Counted from the first letter of the stretch, positions 35,410 to 47,689 are shown. The stretch is 64,000 nucleotides of DNA from Chlorocebus sabaeus (GCF_047675955.1 NC_132923.1:88471137-88535136), one strand, 5' to 3'. Notes: generated by a model from the letters alone, not told the origin. A program made the numbers and translations.

Positions 35410-36060
35410 AGAAAGAAAATCAGCATATTGAAGGAGTATCAGCACTCCCATATTTATTGTAGCATTATTCACAATAACAAAGCTATGAAATCAACCTAAG
35501 TGCCCATCAGTGGATGAATGGGTAAAGCAAATGTGGGAAATAGACACAATGGAATATTATTCAGCTATTTAAAAAAATGAAATCTTTTCATTAGCAGCAA
35601 CATGGGTGGAACTGGAGTACATCGTGTTAAGTGAAATAAGCCAGGCACAGACAAATATTGCATGTTCTCACTCATATGTGGCAGCTGAAAAAGATGATCT
35701 CATGGAGGTGGAGAGTAGAATAGTGATTACCAGGGACTGGGAAGGGGAGGAGGAAGTAGAGGGTGAAGAGAGGTTAGTTAATGAGTAGAAAAAATACAGT
35801 TATGAAGAAGGGATAAGTTCTAGAGTTTGATAGCCCAGTAGGGTGACCATAGTTAACAGAAATTTGTTGTATATTTCAAAATAGCTAGAAGAAAGATTTG
35901 GAATGTTTCCAGTACAAAGAAGGGATACATGTTTGAGGTGATATTCCAATTACCATGATTTGATTCACTACATATTGTATGCATGCATCAAAATATCATA
36001 CATACCTTAGGAATATGTACAAATATTATGTATCAATTTCAAAGTTAACTTAAAAAATTT
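35410..36060 (+). mobile_element. L1MA-type 3' end, sense
   Basis: ORF2 tail ('tgtagcattattcacaataa') and 3' UTR ('ggttagttaatgagtagaaa', 'gtagggtgaccatagttaac'). It shares long identical stretches with the inverted copy at 38126-38760. Confidence 0.88.
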
Positions 36061-36697
36061 ACTGAGTATCAGAACAGTTAGAGCCTGTGACATTATAACC
36101 TGGAGGTTCCATCCCCATCTACCACTCCCCAGCTCCATGTCACAAAAGTTCTACTAGGGAAGTCATGTTGAAATACTGGCAGCTCTGCTCCCAGAAATAA
36201 CTAACTATATGGAGCAGATCATGGAAAATTCCATTAACAGAAACAATAATGGTTTGTTGGCAAACAAGGAAGGGAGGACTGAAGTTTGAGTACTACTTGG
36301 CAAACAAGCAGAGGAGGCCTGAAGTTTTAATACTGGTTGGGGAAGACAGTAAAGATCCGAGAGAAGATAGCCACAGTTGGCTGACCTTGATATCAAGTTC
36401 TACGTATTCCTGGTTGGCTAGATTATGTTTATGCATAAGGCTATACATATGCACGAGAGACATTGGTGAAGGCCCTAATAAGCCACTAATTTATGATTGA
36501 ATGTGAAGCCTTGTGAAGGCAGAAAGTAAAATGCAGGGCAGACTTGTAAACTAGATAAATTTTGAATATACTACCAAAGCCACATATAGATCCATTGGCA
36601 AAATATGGAAGCCCTATAGGTTTACTGGCTCTTACTAGTCATTTGCTGACCACTAAGCTATGCTAACTCCAGGGTAGCCCCTGAGAAGCCAAGACAA
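36061..36697 (+). other. Intron, single-copy stretch
   Basis: No repeat signature recognised and no plausible exon with splice sites. A short internal near-repeat is present: ggcaaacaaggaagggagga and ggcaaacaagcagaggaggc at about 36259 and 36299. Confidence 0.45.
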
Positions 36698-36955
36698 GTA
36701 CCGCATGTTCTCATTGCAAATAGGAGCTAAACAATGGGTACACAAGGACATACAGAGAGGTATAATAAACACTGGAGATTCTAAAAGGTAGGGTGGGGTT
36801 GAAAAAATACCTGTTGGTTAGCGTTTACTGTTGAACCATGAGTACACTAAAAGCTAAAAGCCCTGATTTGCCATTGTGTAATATATCCGTGTAACAAAAC
36901 TGTCCTTGCACCCCGTAAACCTATAAAATAAAATAGCAACAATTAAAAAAATAAA
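36698..36955 (+). mobile_element. L1 3' end fragment, sense
   Basis: 'gtaccgcatgttctcattgc' to 'gcaccccgtaaacctataaa' plus an A-rich tail is the last 250 bp of an L1. Confidence 0.8.
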
Positions 36956-36959
36956 GAAA

Positions 36960-37294
36960 CAGACACAAGGAGCTGGGCAGTGTGAAGAAACAGTTCACAG
37001 TATCAGTCCAGGCAAATCATTGAACAAAGAATCGAAAAGAATCCAGAGTTTCTGCAGTCTCAACTAGATCTAAAACATTGTTTTCTACAAAAACTTTGAG
37101 ACATGTAAAGAAAGAAGAAAGTATGACCCATATGTGTGAACAATGAATTACTGGAAACTGTCTCTGAGGAATTCGAGATGTTAGATTCAGCACACTTCAA
37201 AGCAGCTACATTCAAAGCTAAAGGAAAACATGTTAAAAAATTGAAGTATGACAATGAATCATCAAATAGAGAACATTAATAAAGAGATATAAGT
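36960..37294 (+). mobile_element. Old L1 fragment, sense, upstream of ORF1
   Basis: 'caaatagagaacattaataa' followed by 'agagatataag' and the purine-rich run before it match the ORF1-proximal region of old L1. Confidence 0.55.
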
Positions 37295-38125
37295 TATTTC
37301 TTTGTGTTTTTCCTCAAGAAAAATTATGCTCGTCACTCAATACTTTTTTTAAAGTCCATATACACACTGAGGTTTTCAGCCATGAGGTCTAGCAGGTATT
37401 CAGTGTTTTTCTACAGGAATTGCAGAGTGGGAAAATATAATTTGCTATGTTATCTTCCAGGTATCAGCTTATCTATGATAGTTGTCTCACGTCTTCTATC
37501 ACCTTTAAGTTGAAACTCATTTGAAAGAAATCTCTTATCAAGAACTGAATAAATGACCCCTTATTTCCAACATCTTTGGTTTGGGGAGCTGAGTAGGGAA
37601 GGAATCAACTACCCATAAGATTTCTTTCTTGCTTTTATATTATGTGGCTTCTAATACATTTTAGACGTTTGTTATGATAGCCCTGCCAATTCCCAGGGCC
37701 CTAGAGGATGCTGCTGCTTCCTTTAGTACCTTCTACATTTATTTCAAATTTCTTCTGTTTTCAGGAGATTTAAAATTCTCTGTATGGTTGTGTGTTTCTC
37801 ACATCACTATTGTATTTCAGCATTAGCCCAAATTTTAATGACCAGGCCTGAAGTGATGGTTCATGTAAATGGGAGTTGGCAACAAAATAAGAAAAATAAA
37901 GATAAAAATAATTTTAAATTTGTGTTTAGAATATTATCTCTTCTATTATGGCTGTTATGTGGAATTTTTAACACTGTTCTTTTATAAAACTAGCTATTGA
38001 TAAAAACTTTTCTATTTATGCATAATTTTAAGGATATTGACAGTAAGGATATGCTCGACAAAAATGTTTCAATCATGAAATTATTTGTAACAGTTTCAAT
38101 TTGAGTAATTTAAATTTTCCGTTTT
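37295..38125 (+). other. Intron, single-copy stretch
   Basis: No repeat or exon recognised. Confidence 0.45.
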
Positions 38126-39126
38126 TTCCCCAATAAATTGGTACATCATAATTGTACATATTCCTAATGTACATATAATATTTTGATGCATGCATACAAT
38201 GTGTAGTAAATCAAATCATGATAATTGGGATATTGCCTCAAACATGTATCAATTCTTTATATTGGGAACATTCCAAATCTTTCTTCTACCTATTTTGAAA
38301 TATACAAAATTTCTGTTAACTATGGTCACCCTACTGAGCTATCAAACTCTAGAACTTATCCCTTCTTCATAACTGTATTTTTCTACTCATTAACCAACCT
38401 CTCTTCACCCTCTATTTCCTCCTCCCCTTCCCAGTCCCTGGTAATCACCATTCTATTCTCCACATTCGTGAGGTCAACTTTTTTAGCCTCCACAGATCAG
38501 TGAGAACATGCGATATTTGTTTTTCTTTGCCTGGCTTATTTCACTTAACATGATGTCCTCTAGTTCCACCCATGTTGTTGCTAATGAAAAGATTTCATTT
38601 TTTAAATAGCTGAGTAATATTCCATTGTGTCTATTTCCCACATTTGCTTTACCCATTCATCCACTGATGGGCACTTAGGTTGATTTCATAGCTTTGTTAT
38701 TGTGAATAATGCTGCAATAAATATGGGAGTGCTGACGTCTCTTCAATATGCTTTTATTTCCTTTGGATATATACCCAGCAGTAGGATTACTGGATCAAAA
38801 GGTAGTTCTATTTTTTTTTTTTTTTTTTTTTTTTTGAGAAACCTTCATACTGTTTTTCCTAGTGGACTATACTAATTTACATTCTCACCAACAGTATATG
38901 AGCAGTCCCCTTTCTCCGTATCCTCAGCAGCGTGCATTATATTTTGTCTTTTTTAATAAAAACCATTTTAACTGGATTGAAATGATTTCTTATTGTGGTT
39001 TTGATTTGATTAGTGACATTGAGCATTTAAGAAATATATCTTTTGGCCATTTTTTTTTCTTCTTTTGAGAAATATCTATTCAGATCTTTCACCCATTTTA
39101 AAATCAGAAATCAGATTATTTGGTTT

Positions 39127-39166
39127 TTTGTTGTTGTTGTTGTTGTTTTGTTTTGTTTTGTTTTTT
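39127..39166. repeat. (GTT)n/(GTTTT)n simple repeat
   Basis: Six GTT units followed by three GTTTT units inside the antisense L1. Confidence 0.9.
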
Positions 39167-39781
39167 GCTGCTCAGTTTCTTATATATTCTGGTTATTAAT
39201 CCCTTCTCAGATGAGTAGTTTGCAAACATTTTCTCCCATTATGTATTGTGTCTCTTTACTTTGTTTATTGTTTTCTTTGCTGTGCAGAAGCTGTTTAGCT
39301 TGATGTGATCCCATTTGTTTATTTTTACTTTGGTTGCCTATGCTTTTAAAATGTTACTCAAGTAATCTTTGCCCAGATCAATATCCTAAAGCATTTCCCC
39401 AATATTTTCTTCAGTAGTTGCATCCTTTCAGGTCTCACATTTAAGTATTTAATCCATTTTAGTTCGATTTTTGTATATGGTGACAGATAGGCATTATTTT
39501 TATTTTTTTGCCTATGAATATCCGGTATTTCCAGCACCATTTATTGAAAAGACTGTCCTTTCCTCAATGTATGTGGTTGGTGCCTTTGTCAAAAATGAGT
39601 TTACTATAAATGTGTGGATTTATTTCTTCATTCTGTATTCTATTCCATTAGTCTATTCATCTGTTTTTATTCCAGAACTATGCTGTTTTGGTTACTATAG
39701 CATCACAGTTTAATTTGAAGTCAGGTTATGTGATGCCTCCAACTTCGTTCTTTTTGCTCAGGATTGCTTTGGCTATTCTAG

Positions 39782-39785
<4 letters not shown>

Positions 39786-39819
<34 letters not shown>
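39786..39819. repeat. Poly(T) tract
   Basis: About 34 T with no SINE attached, in antisense L1 ORF2, at the same relative position where other L1 copies of this window show shorter T runs (9887, 18713, 59161 in sense). Confidence 0.9.
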
Positions 39820-39820
<1 letters not shown>

Positions 39821-41036
39821 TGGTCCCAAATAAATTTTAGGATTGTTTTGTTATGGTTGCTGTGTAGAATGTCATTAGTGTTTTGATAGAGATTGCATTG
39901 ACTCTAGATTGCTTCAGGTAGTATAGGCATTTTAACAATATTGATTCTTTCAATCTATGAACATGGATATCTTTCCATTTTCTTGTGTTCTCTTCAGTTT
40001 CTTTCATCAGCGTTTTATAGTTTTTGTCATAGCAATCTCACTTTTCTGGCTGAATTTTTTTTTCTTTTTTAGTATTGGAAATGGGATTGCTTTCTTCATC
40101 TCTTTTGCAGATTGTTTACTCTTGGCATATAGAAATGCTGATTATTGCATGTTAATTTTTTATTTTGCAACCTTACTAAATGTGTTTATTCATTTTAATT
40201 TTTTTGGTAGAGTCTTTATGTTTTTAAAATACAAGATCATGTTTTCTATAGAAGGGAATAATGTGACTTATTCTTTTTCAATTTGGATCCCCTTTATTTC
40301 TTTCACTTGCCTAATTGCTCTGGCTAGGACTTCCATTACTATGTTGAATATAAGTGGCAAAAGTGGGCATCTTTGTCCTATTTCAGATCTTAGTGGAAAG
40401 GCTTTTCATTTTTTCCAATTCAGTATAATATTAGCTGTAAGTTTATTACATATGGCCTTTATCATTTTGAGGTATGTTCCTTCTATGCCCTGTTTGTGGA
40501 GGGGTTTTATTATGAGTGGATGTTGAATTGTATTGAATGCTTTTTCAGCACCCATTGAAATGATTATACATTTTTTTTTGTTTTTGATTCCGTTGATATT
40601 ATGTATCACATTTATTGATTTGCCCATAATGAACCATCCTTGCATCCCTGGAATGAATACCATTTGCTCATGGTGAATGATCTTTTTCATGTGTTTTTGA
40701 ATTCAATTTTCTAATCTTCTGTTGAGGATTTTTGCATATGTTCATCAGGAATATTAGCCTGTAGTTTCTTTTTGTTGTTTTTGTCTGGTTTTGGTACCTG
40801 GGTAATGCTAGCCTTGTAAAATGGGTTTTCTCATGTCTTCAATTTTTTGTGATATTTTGAGTAGACTTCTTGTTAGTTCTTCTTTAAATATTTGGTAGAA
40901 TTCAGCAGTGAAGCCAGAGATCCAGGGCTTTTCTTTTATGGCAGACTTTTTATTACTGCTTCAATATTGTTATTTATTATTGGTCTATTCAGGTTTTGTA
41001 TTTGTTCATAGTGTAATCTTGGTTTGTAGGTTGCGT

Positions 41037-41488
41037 GTGTCCGGGAAGAAACTTTACAATCTAACAGGCCTGGGAGGTAATCTATAAAAAGTATTTCATT
41101 GACCTTGAAGAAGGTCAATTATTTATATAAGAAAATAAACTCAACATTTTATCTATAAAAAAATGTAATTCCAGAATTTAATGTTTATGTTAGTAAAATT
41201 ATAACACTGATAACATGAAGAGTGCTATTAATCCTTAAGAAAGAGTTACCTTTTCTTTTGTGTCTTCATCACAGCCAGCCCAGTCTTAGTCTATTTCATT
41301 AGCTTCCTATGGGATTGCTCTCACTTACATGTGTGCGCTCTCACACACGCTCACTCACTCTCTCTCTCCCCCACCTTCTTTTTTCCTTAAGACCCTCAAA
41401 ACTACAGTTGATCTTTTCACTTCAAACTCTTCTGCCTTGTTTCCATTTTCCACAAATGTTCATATTTAGCCTAATTTTCTACTCCTTG
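41037..41488 (+). other. Intron, single-copy stretch before the MIR pair
   Basis: Contains a cac/ctc-rich patch near 41330-41365 and no repeat that I recognise. Confidence 0.45.
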
Positions 41489-41650
41489 ATAGCAGCATGG
41501 CATAGTAGAAAGCGTCTTAGAGCACACACGTTGTCTCTTTTATTTTGCCACTTACTAGCTGAGTAGTCTTAGGCAAGTCACTTAACTTCACTGAGTCTTA
41601 ATTTCTATGTCTACCAACTTCTAAAGGTTGTAAGATGTATTCATAAATAG
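41489..41650 (+). repeat. MIR element
   Basis: Opens with 'agcatggcatagtagaaagc' and continues with 'gccacttactagctgagtag' and 'ggcaagtcacttaacttcac', the canonical MIR 5' to core order. It lies in the intron before the terminal exon. Confidence 0.8.
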
Positions 41651-41689
41651 ATATAAAGTACCAGTTTAGTGTTTCTTATTTAATAACTT

Positions 41690-41836
41690 CTATGTTCAAA
41701 TTTTAAAACAATCCTGTAAAACTAAAGTTAAGGAAGCTGAGACTCTGGATAGTTAAATAAATTGCCCAGGGTCTCACAGCTTATAAAGGACTGAGCTGGA
41801 ATTCAGTTTCAGGTGTGCCTGACTTTTAGCAACTAT
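41690..41836 (-). repeat. MIR element, inverted relative to the one just before it
   Basis: Reads 'ggaagctgagactctggata', 'aaattgcccagggtctcaca' and 'gagctggaattcag', which is the reverse complement of the MIR core. With the sense MIR at 41489-41650 it forms an old inverted pair. Confidence 0.75.
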
Positions 41837-41843
41837 GCATTCT

Positions 41844-42135
41844 TTTTTTTTTGAGACGGCGTTTTGCTGTTGTTGTCCAGTCTGGGGTGCAATGGTGCGA
41901 TCTCAACTCACTGCAACCTCCGCCTCCTGGGTTCAAGTGATTCTCCTGCCTCAGCCTCCTGAGTAACTGGGGTTATAGACAAGTGCCACCACGCCCAGCT
42001 AATTTTGTATTTTTTAGTAGATACGGGGTTTCTCCGTGTAGGTCAAGCTGGTCTCGATCTCCTGACCTCAGGTGATCTGCCCGTCTTGGCCTCCCAAAGT
42101 ACTGGGATTACAGGCATGAGCCACTACACCCAAGC
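41844..42135 (-). mobile_element. Alu (AluS-like), antisense
   Basis: A short poly(T) run is followed by 'gagacggcgttttgctgttg' and the element ends in 'gagccactacacccaagc', a complete Alu in reverse. Flanking atgcattct at 41835-41843 and 42137-42145 is the target-site duplication. It lies about 320 bp before the terminal coding exon. Confidence 0.9.
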
Positions 42136-42455
42136 TGTGCATTCTTATACTGGCCATACCAGGCCACCTGTGTTCTGCTTTTATTAGGCTATACCTGTGT
42201 CTGTTCTCTGAATTCCTTTTTCACTCTAACACAAAATTTTCATTTTACTGTTTTATAACAGTTTTACACAGATACTTCTGCTTCCCCTTTTAAAATGTCC
42301 CTCTTTGAAAGCACAGGCCTTACTGTGTTTTATTTTTCACAGCCCCAGCAGAGTATTAAATAGCCGTAGAGTACTCAATAAATATTTGATTTACATAGTA
42401 CCATCTCTAATTTTGTTTCATTATTATTTTGAACCTTTTATATCCCTTTTTATAG

Positions 42456-42636
42456 CTCATGTCAGCAGCCACGTGGCACTTTCCATTTGGATGATGGTGA
42501 ATACTGGTCCAACAGGGCAGCCTCTTATAAGGGAAAATCCCACCGACCCATCTTTGAGAACAGCATGGACAAAATGTACAGAAACTTATACAAAAAGGCC
42601 TGTAGTTCTGCTTCACATACACAAGAAAGCTTCTGA
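42456..42636 (+). CDS. Terminal coding exon with stop codon of the same unrecognised gene
   Basis: The exon starts after a pyrimidine-rich tract ending in tttttatag. Read in the phase set by the exon at 33293-33393, it gives about 60 residues and stops at TGA 42634-42636. The peptide begins SCQQPRGTFHLDDGEYWSNR, continues with a basic RPIFE..MDKMYRNLYKK stretch and ends HTQESF. Aromatic residues and Trp are more frequent than in repeat-derived translations, as expected for a selected protein. There is no membrane segment or signal in this tail, and the final residues are not a classic PDZ ligand. The intron between the two exons is 9,062 bp and carries L1, MIR and Alu insertions. I could not name the family, so no function is offered. 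An alternative is a fossil exon of a dead gene, but the frame is undamaged. Confidence 0.75.
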
Positions 42637-42720
42637 GACCATCCACGATAAAACGCATGAGTGTCCGTGTCAACCTCTCAATGAAAATGTTTGATGTGAT
42701 CAATATCTGTATTCCTTTTT
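42637..42720 (+). other. Start of 3' UTR next to the stop codon
   Basis: The sequence after the TGA is free of repeats up to an oligo-T/oligo-A stretch near 42717-42733. The codon-like regularity of the exon ends at the stop, supporting 42634-42636 as the true terminus. Confidence 0.4.
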
Positions 42721-43959
42721 TTTAAAAAAAAAACAAATGGGATTATAACTAGGTACAATAGTTATACTTGAATAAGTTCATTACTTCAAATGGTAAATTA
42801 TCATAGGCAAGCCTTTTAAAATAATTATTACAGAAGAGTCTGCTGTGTTGCAAATATTAGAGCTCTGTCACACAATATATGACAAGGATATTCTGTTACA
42901 TGTACATCTCATCTGCAAATCCAAGAATAGTTCCTTTCTAGAAATTTTTTTTTTTTTTGCCTTACTCACCTTGCAGTTTTCTTTTCATCTGCTTAACTGG
43001 TTATCTTGCCTGTGTAAGATTTAATTAATATTGACTATCTTTTCTTGGTGATGAACAAAATGATATCCTATACAAAAGTGAATTTCCTAAGGGTTTAAAC
43101 CCTGTTTTCACTAACATTTTCTACTTTTTCCTTTTTTAGAACAGACTATTATATTTCTTAGCTCATAGGTTTTCTTTTTAAAGACTATATGATCATTCAC
43201 TCCTTTTTCTCTGGAAGAACCACCTAAGTTGCTTAGAATGCATAGCAGTTAGTTAGAAATATCAGTGGCCATGGATGATCGATAATTTGAATAGCTAATT
43301 TTTAAAGATAAAATTCTTTGCATGATTTTTTTTCTAGGGCCATACCTTTTGGTGCAACCAGAATCAGAAAATTGCCTCTGTTAGTAAGCTTATAGAAACT
43401 CAAAAATAATAATGGAATTATATTGTAATTTGACTCCTTGGAATTTGTGTAAATACCATATGGCCCAAGACAGTATTATAGTATCCTAACTTTAAAAAAA
43501 CACTTGGAACCACAATGCGAGTAAAATATTATAGCAGAACACTTTGTGGTAGACACTGAAAATGTTGATTGATGGATAGAATTAACTTCTTCTCCCCAAC
43601 CCCAACACACACCTGTAGAGCCAATGGTACTATGAAGATACAAAGAAATCAACTACTTTATATTTACTAGAGAGTGAGGGGAGGGAAAGAAGAGAGTAGG
43701 AATAAGTGAACTGGGCTTATAGTCTTGAAGAGTTGACTAAAAGATAGTATTAGAGTTGACTAAAAGATAGTGTTTTCTCATTGACTCTGTTTTTGATTAA
43801 TTTTACAGTTATGATTGAAAAAGAACAAAATGAACTTCCTTTAAAATGAAATTAAAATGTGAAACTTGGTGACTTATTTTTGTCGTAAAACTTGTTAACA
43901 TCATGTTAAGGGTGCTTTAGTATCACAGTCTGTGATACATCAGAAAGGGCATTAGAGCC

Positions 43960-44075
43960 ATCTCTATGAGCCAGGAGTCCTAGGCTTTAGTGTCCCGTGT
44001 CTGCCATTTTCTAGCTGAGTCTATTTAATGCTCAGATCCTTTGTTTCCTCAGCTATCAAATGATGAGAATGTAGT
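43960..44075 (+). repeat. MIR fragment
   Basis: The stretch follows the MIR core order: a tagagcca-like segment, then 'ctgccatttt ctagctgag', then 'tttcctcagctatcaaatga'. It is diverged, as expected for this old tRNA-derived SINE. Confidence 0.6.
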
Positions 44076-44183
44076 AGACCCCAAACTATGTTCCGTGGAC
44101 CCAGACCACTGTTTTAGGAGACGATTATAGGAATGTGGATATAAGTGTGTAATTGGTCTTCTAAGTTTAGGAAAATCTGTTTG

Positions 44184-44185
<2 letters not shown>

Positions 44186-44218
<33 letters not shown>
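44186..44218. repeat. (CA)n microsatellite
   Basis: About 16 uninterrupted CA units, in the likely 3' UTR of the unrecognised gene. The length suggests a polymorphic marker. Confidence 0.95.
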
Positions 44219-44219
<1 letters not shown>

Positions 44220-45329
44220 CTTAGAGAGTCATATGTAGGATTATAGAAGTAAAAAGAGATGATCTTAATGCTGGAATAGTGCCTGTAAACTGGGGTTGTC
44301 TACAGCAAACTAGGATGTATAGTCACCATGCTCATTTGTGAACACTAGCCTGTTAGAGGCTTTAAGAAAATTCTGGTATAAACCTGTTTTGCTCTGCATC
44401 TAGTAGAGAGCCTGGCCTGTAACTGATGTTCCTTAAATATTTATTGAATTAACCCAGAATTTTCTAAACTAAATTTAGCATGTAACACTATTTGTTATTC
44501 TGGCCACCATCCCCCATTCCCCTAGCTCCTCACACTACCTGCCAATGTCATCCTCAGGTACATGTGGATACCTAGGTTGTGGAAATGCTGGACTACACAA
44601 TTGCTGAGTTACCCTCTGGCTGTAGATTATATGATGAGGTATTTTACAATCAGCTTTTGAGGGTCAACACTGAATAATGCTCTTTTTGAAAAAATTGTAT
44701 TCTCAATGATTTTCTTTGGGAAAATGAAAATTCTTTCATTTAAGAGTTGCTATTTGGTGAAAAGAACAAACATGACTTTCAAAGAAAATGTTTTACTATC
44801 ACCAAAATCTCCTGAGTGAATAAGTACCACAGAAATTACTTATTGCAATTGTATCTGCCATTGGCTGTGACAAAGGCTGCAAAAAGTAGGGCTGAAAGGG
44901 AAACTTTATAAACTAATATTCTGAAAGATGTTTTCCTATGGATTAAGGTTAGTGTCTTTCTGAAAGTTGGGGGCAAATTTCCGGATACTAATAACATCTT
45001 TGCTAAGTGTCTGATAATCTTCTGTTCCCTAGGAGGAAAGAGGGGTCCATGTTGCTCTAACTATTACTATGAGTGCTTATGCTGTATTGTTTTTAAAGAG
45101 TAAAACCTTTAAGTACTAATAGTTGTCTTTTCTCATTCACAGGAGCAGAAAGGTGCGGTTGTTTATTCTCTTACCCTTTTTTTCTGTATTTCCCACAAAT
45201 CTAGAAATAATTATTGGAGTTAATATAAAAGATAAATAGGCTTTTCTTTTTACTTTTTAATTTTTTCTTTAAATTATAAAAAACCTAGGGATTTAGGAAA
45301 ATGTCAAAATCAACAAATAAATAAAGATG

Positions 45330-45455
45330 AATCATTGGAATGAGACTCTTCCTTGGTTCTACTGGCTAGTTATATAACCTTATGTAAGTCATTTATGCTT
45401 CTTGGAGCTCAGTTTTCTCACCAATAAGATGATAAAAGGGTTAATTTAGAATGAT
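45330..45455 (+). repeat. MIR fragment
   Basis: MIR core is visible as 'ctggctagttatataacctt', 'aagtcatttatgcttcttgg' and 'cagttttctcaccaataaga', the usual order of the family in sense orientation. Confidence 0.65.
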
Positions 45456-45602
45456 CCTTTGACGTTTCATAATTGTACAATTAATATGTATGATCAGGAA
45501 GTTCTAGGCAGGCAGGGTTGTTTTCTGACTTCCAAAGATTAAGCCCCTGATTAAAAATCTGGAACAAGTAGAGAATTTTCATTATTGTGTTCATTTACTA
45601 GT

Positions 45603-46205
45603 AATAGCTTTATTGAGATATAATTCACTCTGAAAAAGTATACAATTAAGTGGTTTTTACTATATTCTCAGAGTTGTGCAACAATAACCACTCACTAATT
45701 ATAGAATATTTTATAATTCCCAAAAGAAATCCTGTAACTATTAGTGATCACTTCCCACTACCTCCTCCCCAGAACTCCTGGAAACCACTATATGCTTTTT
45801 GTCTCCATGCCTATTCTGGATATTTCATATAAATGGAGTCATATAACATGTGACCTATTGTATCTGGCTTCTTTCACTTAGCAAAACATTTTGAGAGTTC
45901 ATGCATGTTGTAACATATATTTCATTCATTTTTATTACTAAATAATAATGCATCATATGAATATACTACATTTTGTTTATCCATTCAATTGATAAGATAT
46001 TTTCGTTGTTTCCACTTTTTAGGTATTCTGAAATGCTGCTCTGAACACTTGTATACAAGTTTTTTGTGTGGACATATGATTTTATTTCCCCTGAGTACAC
46101 ATCTAGGAGTTGACTTGCTGGGTCCTATGGAAACTATGTTCAACATTTTGAAGAACTACCAAATTGTTTTTCAAAGTGAACGTACCATTTTACAATTACT
46201 GTGTT
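45603..46205 (-). mobile_element. Old L1 (L1M) 3' end, antisense
   Basis: 'gctttattgagatataattc', 'gagttgtgcaacaataacca' and 'catttcatataaatggagtc'-like order, the same family part as 16435-17204. Confidence 0.8.
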
Positions 46206-46971
46206 GATCTTTATCTTCCCTTAGGATCTTAGGCAAGTTATATATTCAAGCCTCATCTATATATTCATCACATATATGTTAAGAATTATGTTAGAAATAG
46301 AGGGTATATAATTTAAAAATGTATCTTTAAAAGTGTGAAAACAAAAACAGTGTATTTAAACATTTGCAGTGGTTTGGTGACTTTTGTGGTATGAAAATGC
46401 AAGAATGGGGATAAAGGCATTCTAGCTTGATGAAACAACATGCAGAGGCATGAAAATGGGAGGGAGCATGATTGTTTTAGAAACTCCTCCAAGTGCTTTA
46501 GCTAGAAGTGGTGTGCAAGGTTGCAAATACTGTGGTAGAAGATGACTAATGCAGTAAGAGAACTACAAAGAAGTCTAGAGCAGCATTAGAAGAGGTGACC
46601 ATTGAACTGAATGTTGAAAGATTGAGGGACTTTTGAGAATAGGAAAACAAGGTGGTGGAATAAAGTAAATATTGATCAGATTTTACAGGGGTGGAGGTGG
46701 AGTTTAAAATATCCAGTCAGTTAAGAATAAATATCTAGAACTTGGGAGAACTCAAGAATACAAAACACATTTTGAAGTCAGATAAAAATAATGAAGTCAG
46801 ATAAAAATAAATGAAACTCTGCTTTTTGTTTTTGTACTACTTTATATGTGACCATAATAGGCACCCTGAGAGTGCTGGACCTCAAGTAATTGAATGTTTT
46901 GCTAATTAAGGAGGCTCTGGTGGTAGTGAGATAGTTTGAGGGCAGCCCTTTTAAAAATAAGATAGACAGCC
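46206..46971. other. Single-copy stretch
   Basis: No exon seen. A short tandem duplication aatgaagtcagataaaaat lies at about 46771-46809. Confidence 0.45.
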
Positions 46972-47258
46972 GGGAGCAGTGGCTCACGCCTGTAATCCCA
47001 GCACTTTGGGTGGCCGAGGTGGACAGATCACCTGAGGTCAGGTATTTGAGACCAGCCTGGCCAATATGGTGAAACCCTGTCTCTACTAAAAATACAAAAA
47101 TCAGCCAGGCGTAGTGGCATGTGCCTGTAGTCCCAGCTACTCGGGAGGATGAGGTAGGAAAATCACTTAAATTTGGGAGGTGGAGGCTGCAGTGAGCCAA
47201 GATTGTGCCACTGCATTCCAGCCTGGGTGACAGAGCTCAAAATAATAATAATTAAGAA
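46972..47258 (+). mobile_element. AluS-like element, sense
   Basis: Runs from 'gccgggagcagtggctcacg' to 'gcctgggtgacagagctcaa' and an AAT-type tail. The 'atcacctgaggtcaggtatt' form is AluS-like. Confidence 0.92.
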
Positions 47259-47689
47259 AGAAATCCTCCTCCTCCTAACTAGCTACAATTTCAATGTACA
47301 AAATGAAGAGGTAAGAGAGAAAATCCAACATTTTGTTAATGTGTTTATTATCACTGAATGATATACTTTGAGTTTATATGATGTTTCCTCAGATAATCAG
47401 TACTTGTGACTGTTCGCCTATTCACAAAATATTCCAGGCAATCTGCAAGACATTGAATGATAACCAGAGATAAACAAAAATACAGTTCCCAATCAGAGTG
47501 TGTATATATGGGGGTCGGGGAGAGACTGGCATTTACTTGAGGGATAATAATTGAAATTAGTTGATATCCTTTCTAACTGTCTTGGATAACATAAGCCTTA
47601 GAAAATCCACTTACTAAGGTTTGTGAAGAAAGAAGGAAATAAGCTAACACTGAACAGATATCAGCTGATATACTGTTCTCTAAAAGTTA

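Larger units (their letters stand above)
38126..41036 (-). mobile_element. L1MA-type element, antisense, 3' half
   Basis: Starts with the antisense 3' UTR ('gcatgcatacaatgtgtagt') and reaches into ORF2 reverse transcriptase, where KCIIISMGAEKAFNTIQHPL is readable (40690-40406); the usual FDKIQ is FNTIQ. It has poly(T) runs at 38811-38835 and 39786-39819 and a (GTT)n/(GTTTT)n tract at 39127-39166. Confidence 0.88.
42637..45602 (+). other. Probable 3' UTR and downstream single-copy DNA
   Basis: This stretch follows the stop codon directly. Apart from two MIR fragments and one CA microsatellite it has no recognisable L1 or Alu, in contrast to the rest of the window. That is what a long 3' UTR would look like. 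Candidate polyadenylation hexamers occur, most clearly AATAAA near 45317-45326 (aaataaataaag). No further coding exon is evident. Where the transcript really ends cannot be read from the sequence. Confidence 0.45.

Noticed and set aside
39957..40526. 189-codon hydrophobic frame on the + strand
   Set aside because: It is the antisense of L1 ORF2, whose reversed codons give Phe/Leu/Ile-rich peptides that mimic membrane proteins.
42305..42694. 129-codon frame overlapping the terminal exon in another frame
   Set aside because: The frame that fits the phase of the upstream exon is different and gives a more protein-like sequence; this is a shadow.
45142..45153. Micro-exon-like gagcagaaag between a cag acceptor and a gtgcgg donor
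   Set aside because: It lies after the stop codon of the terminal exon, is only 10 bp, and such matches are frequent by chance.
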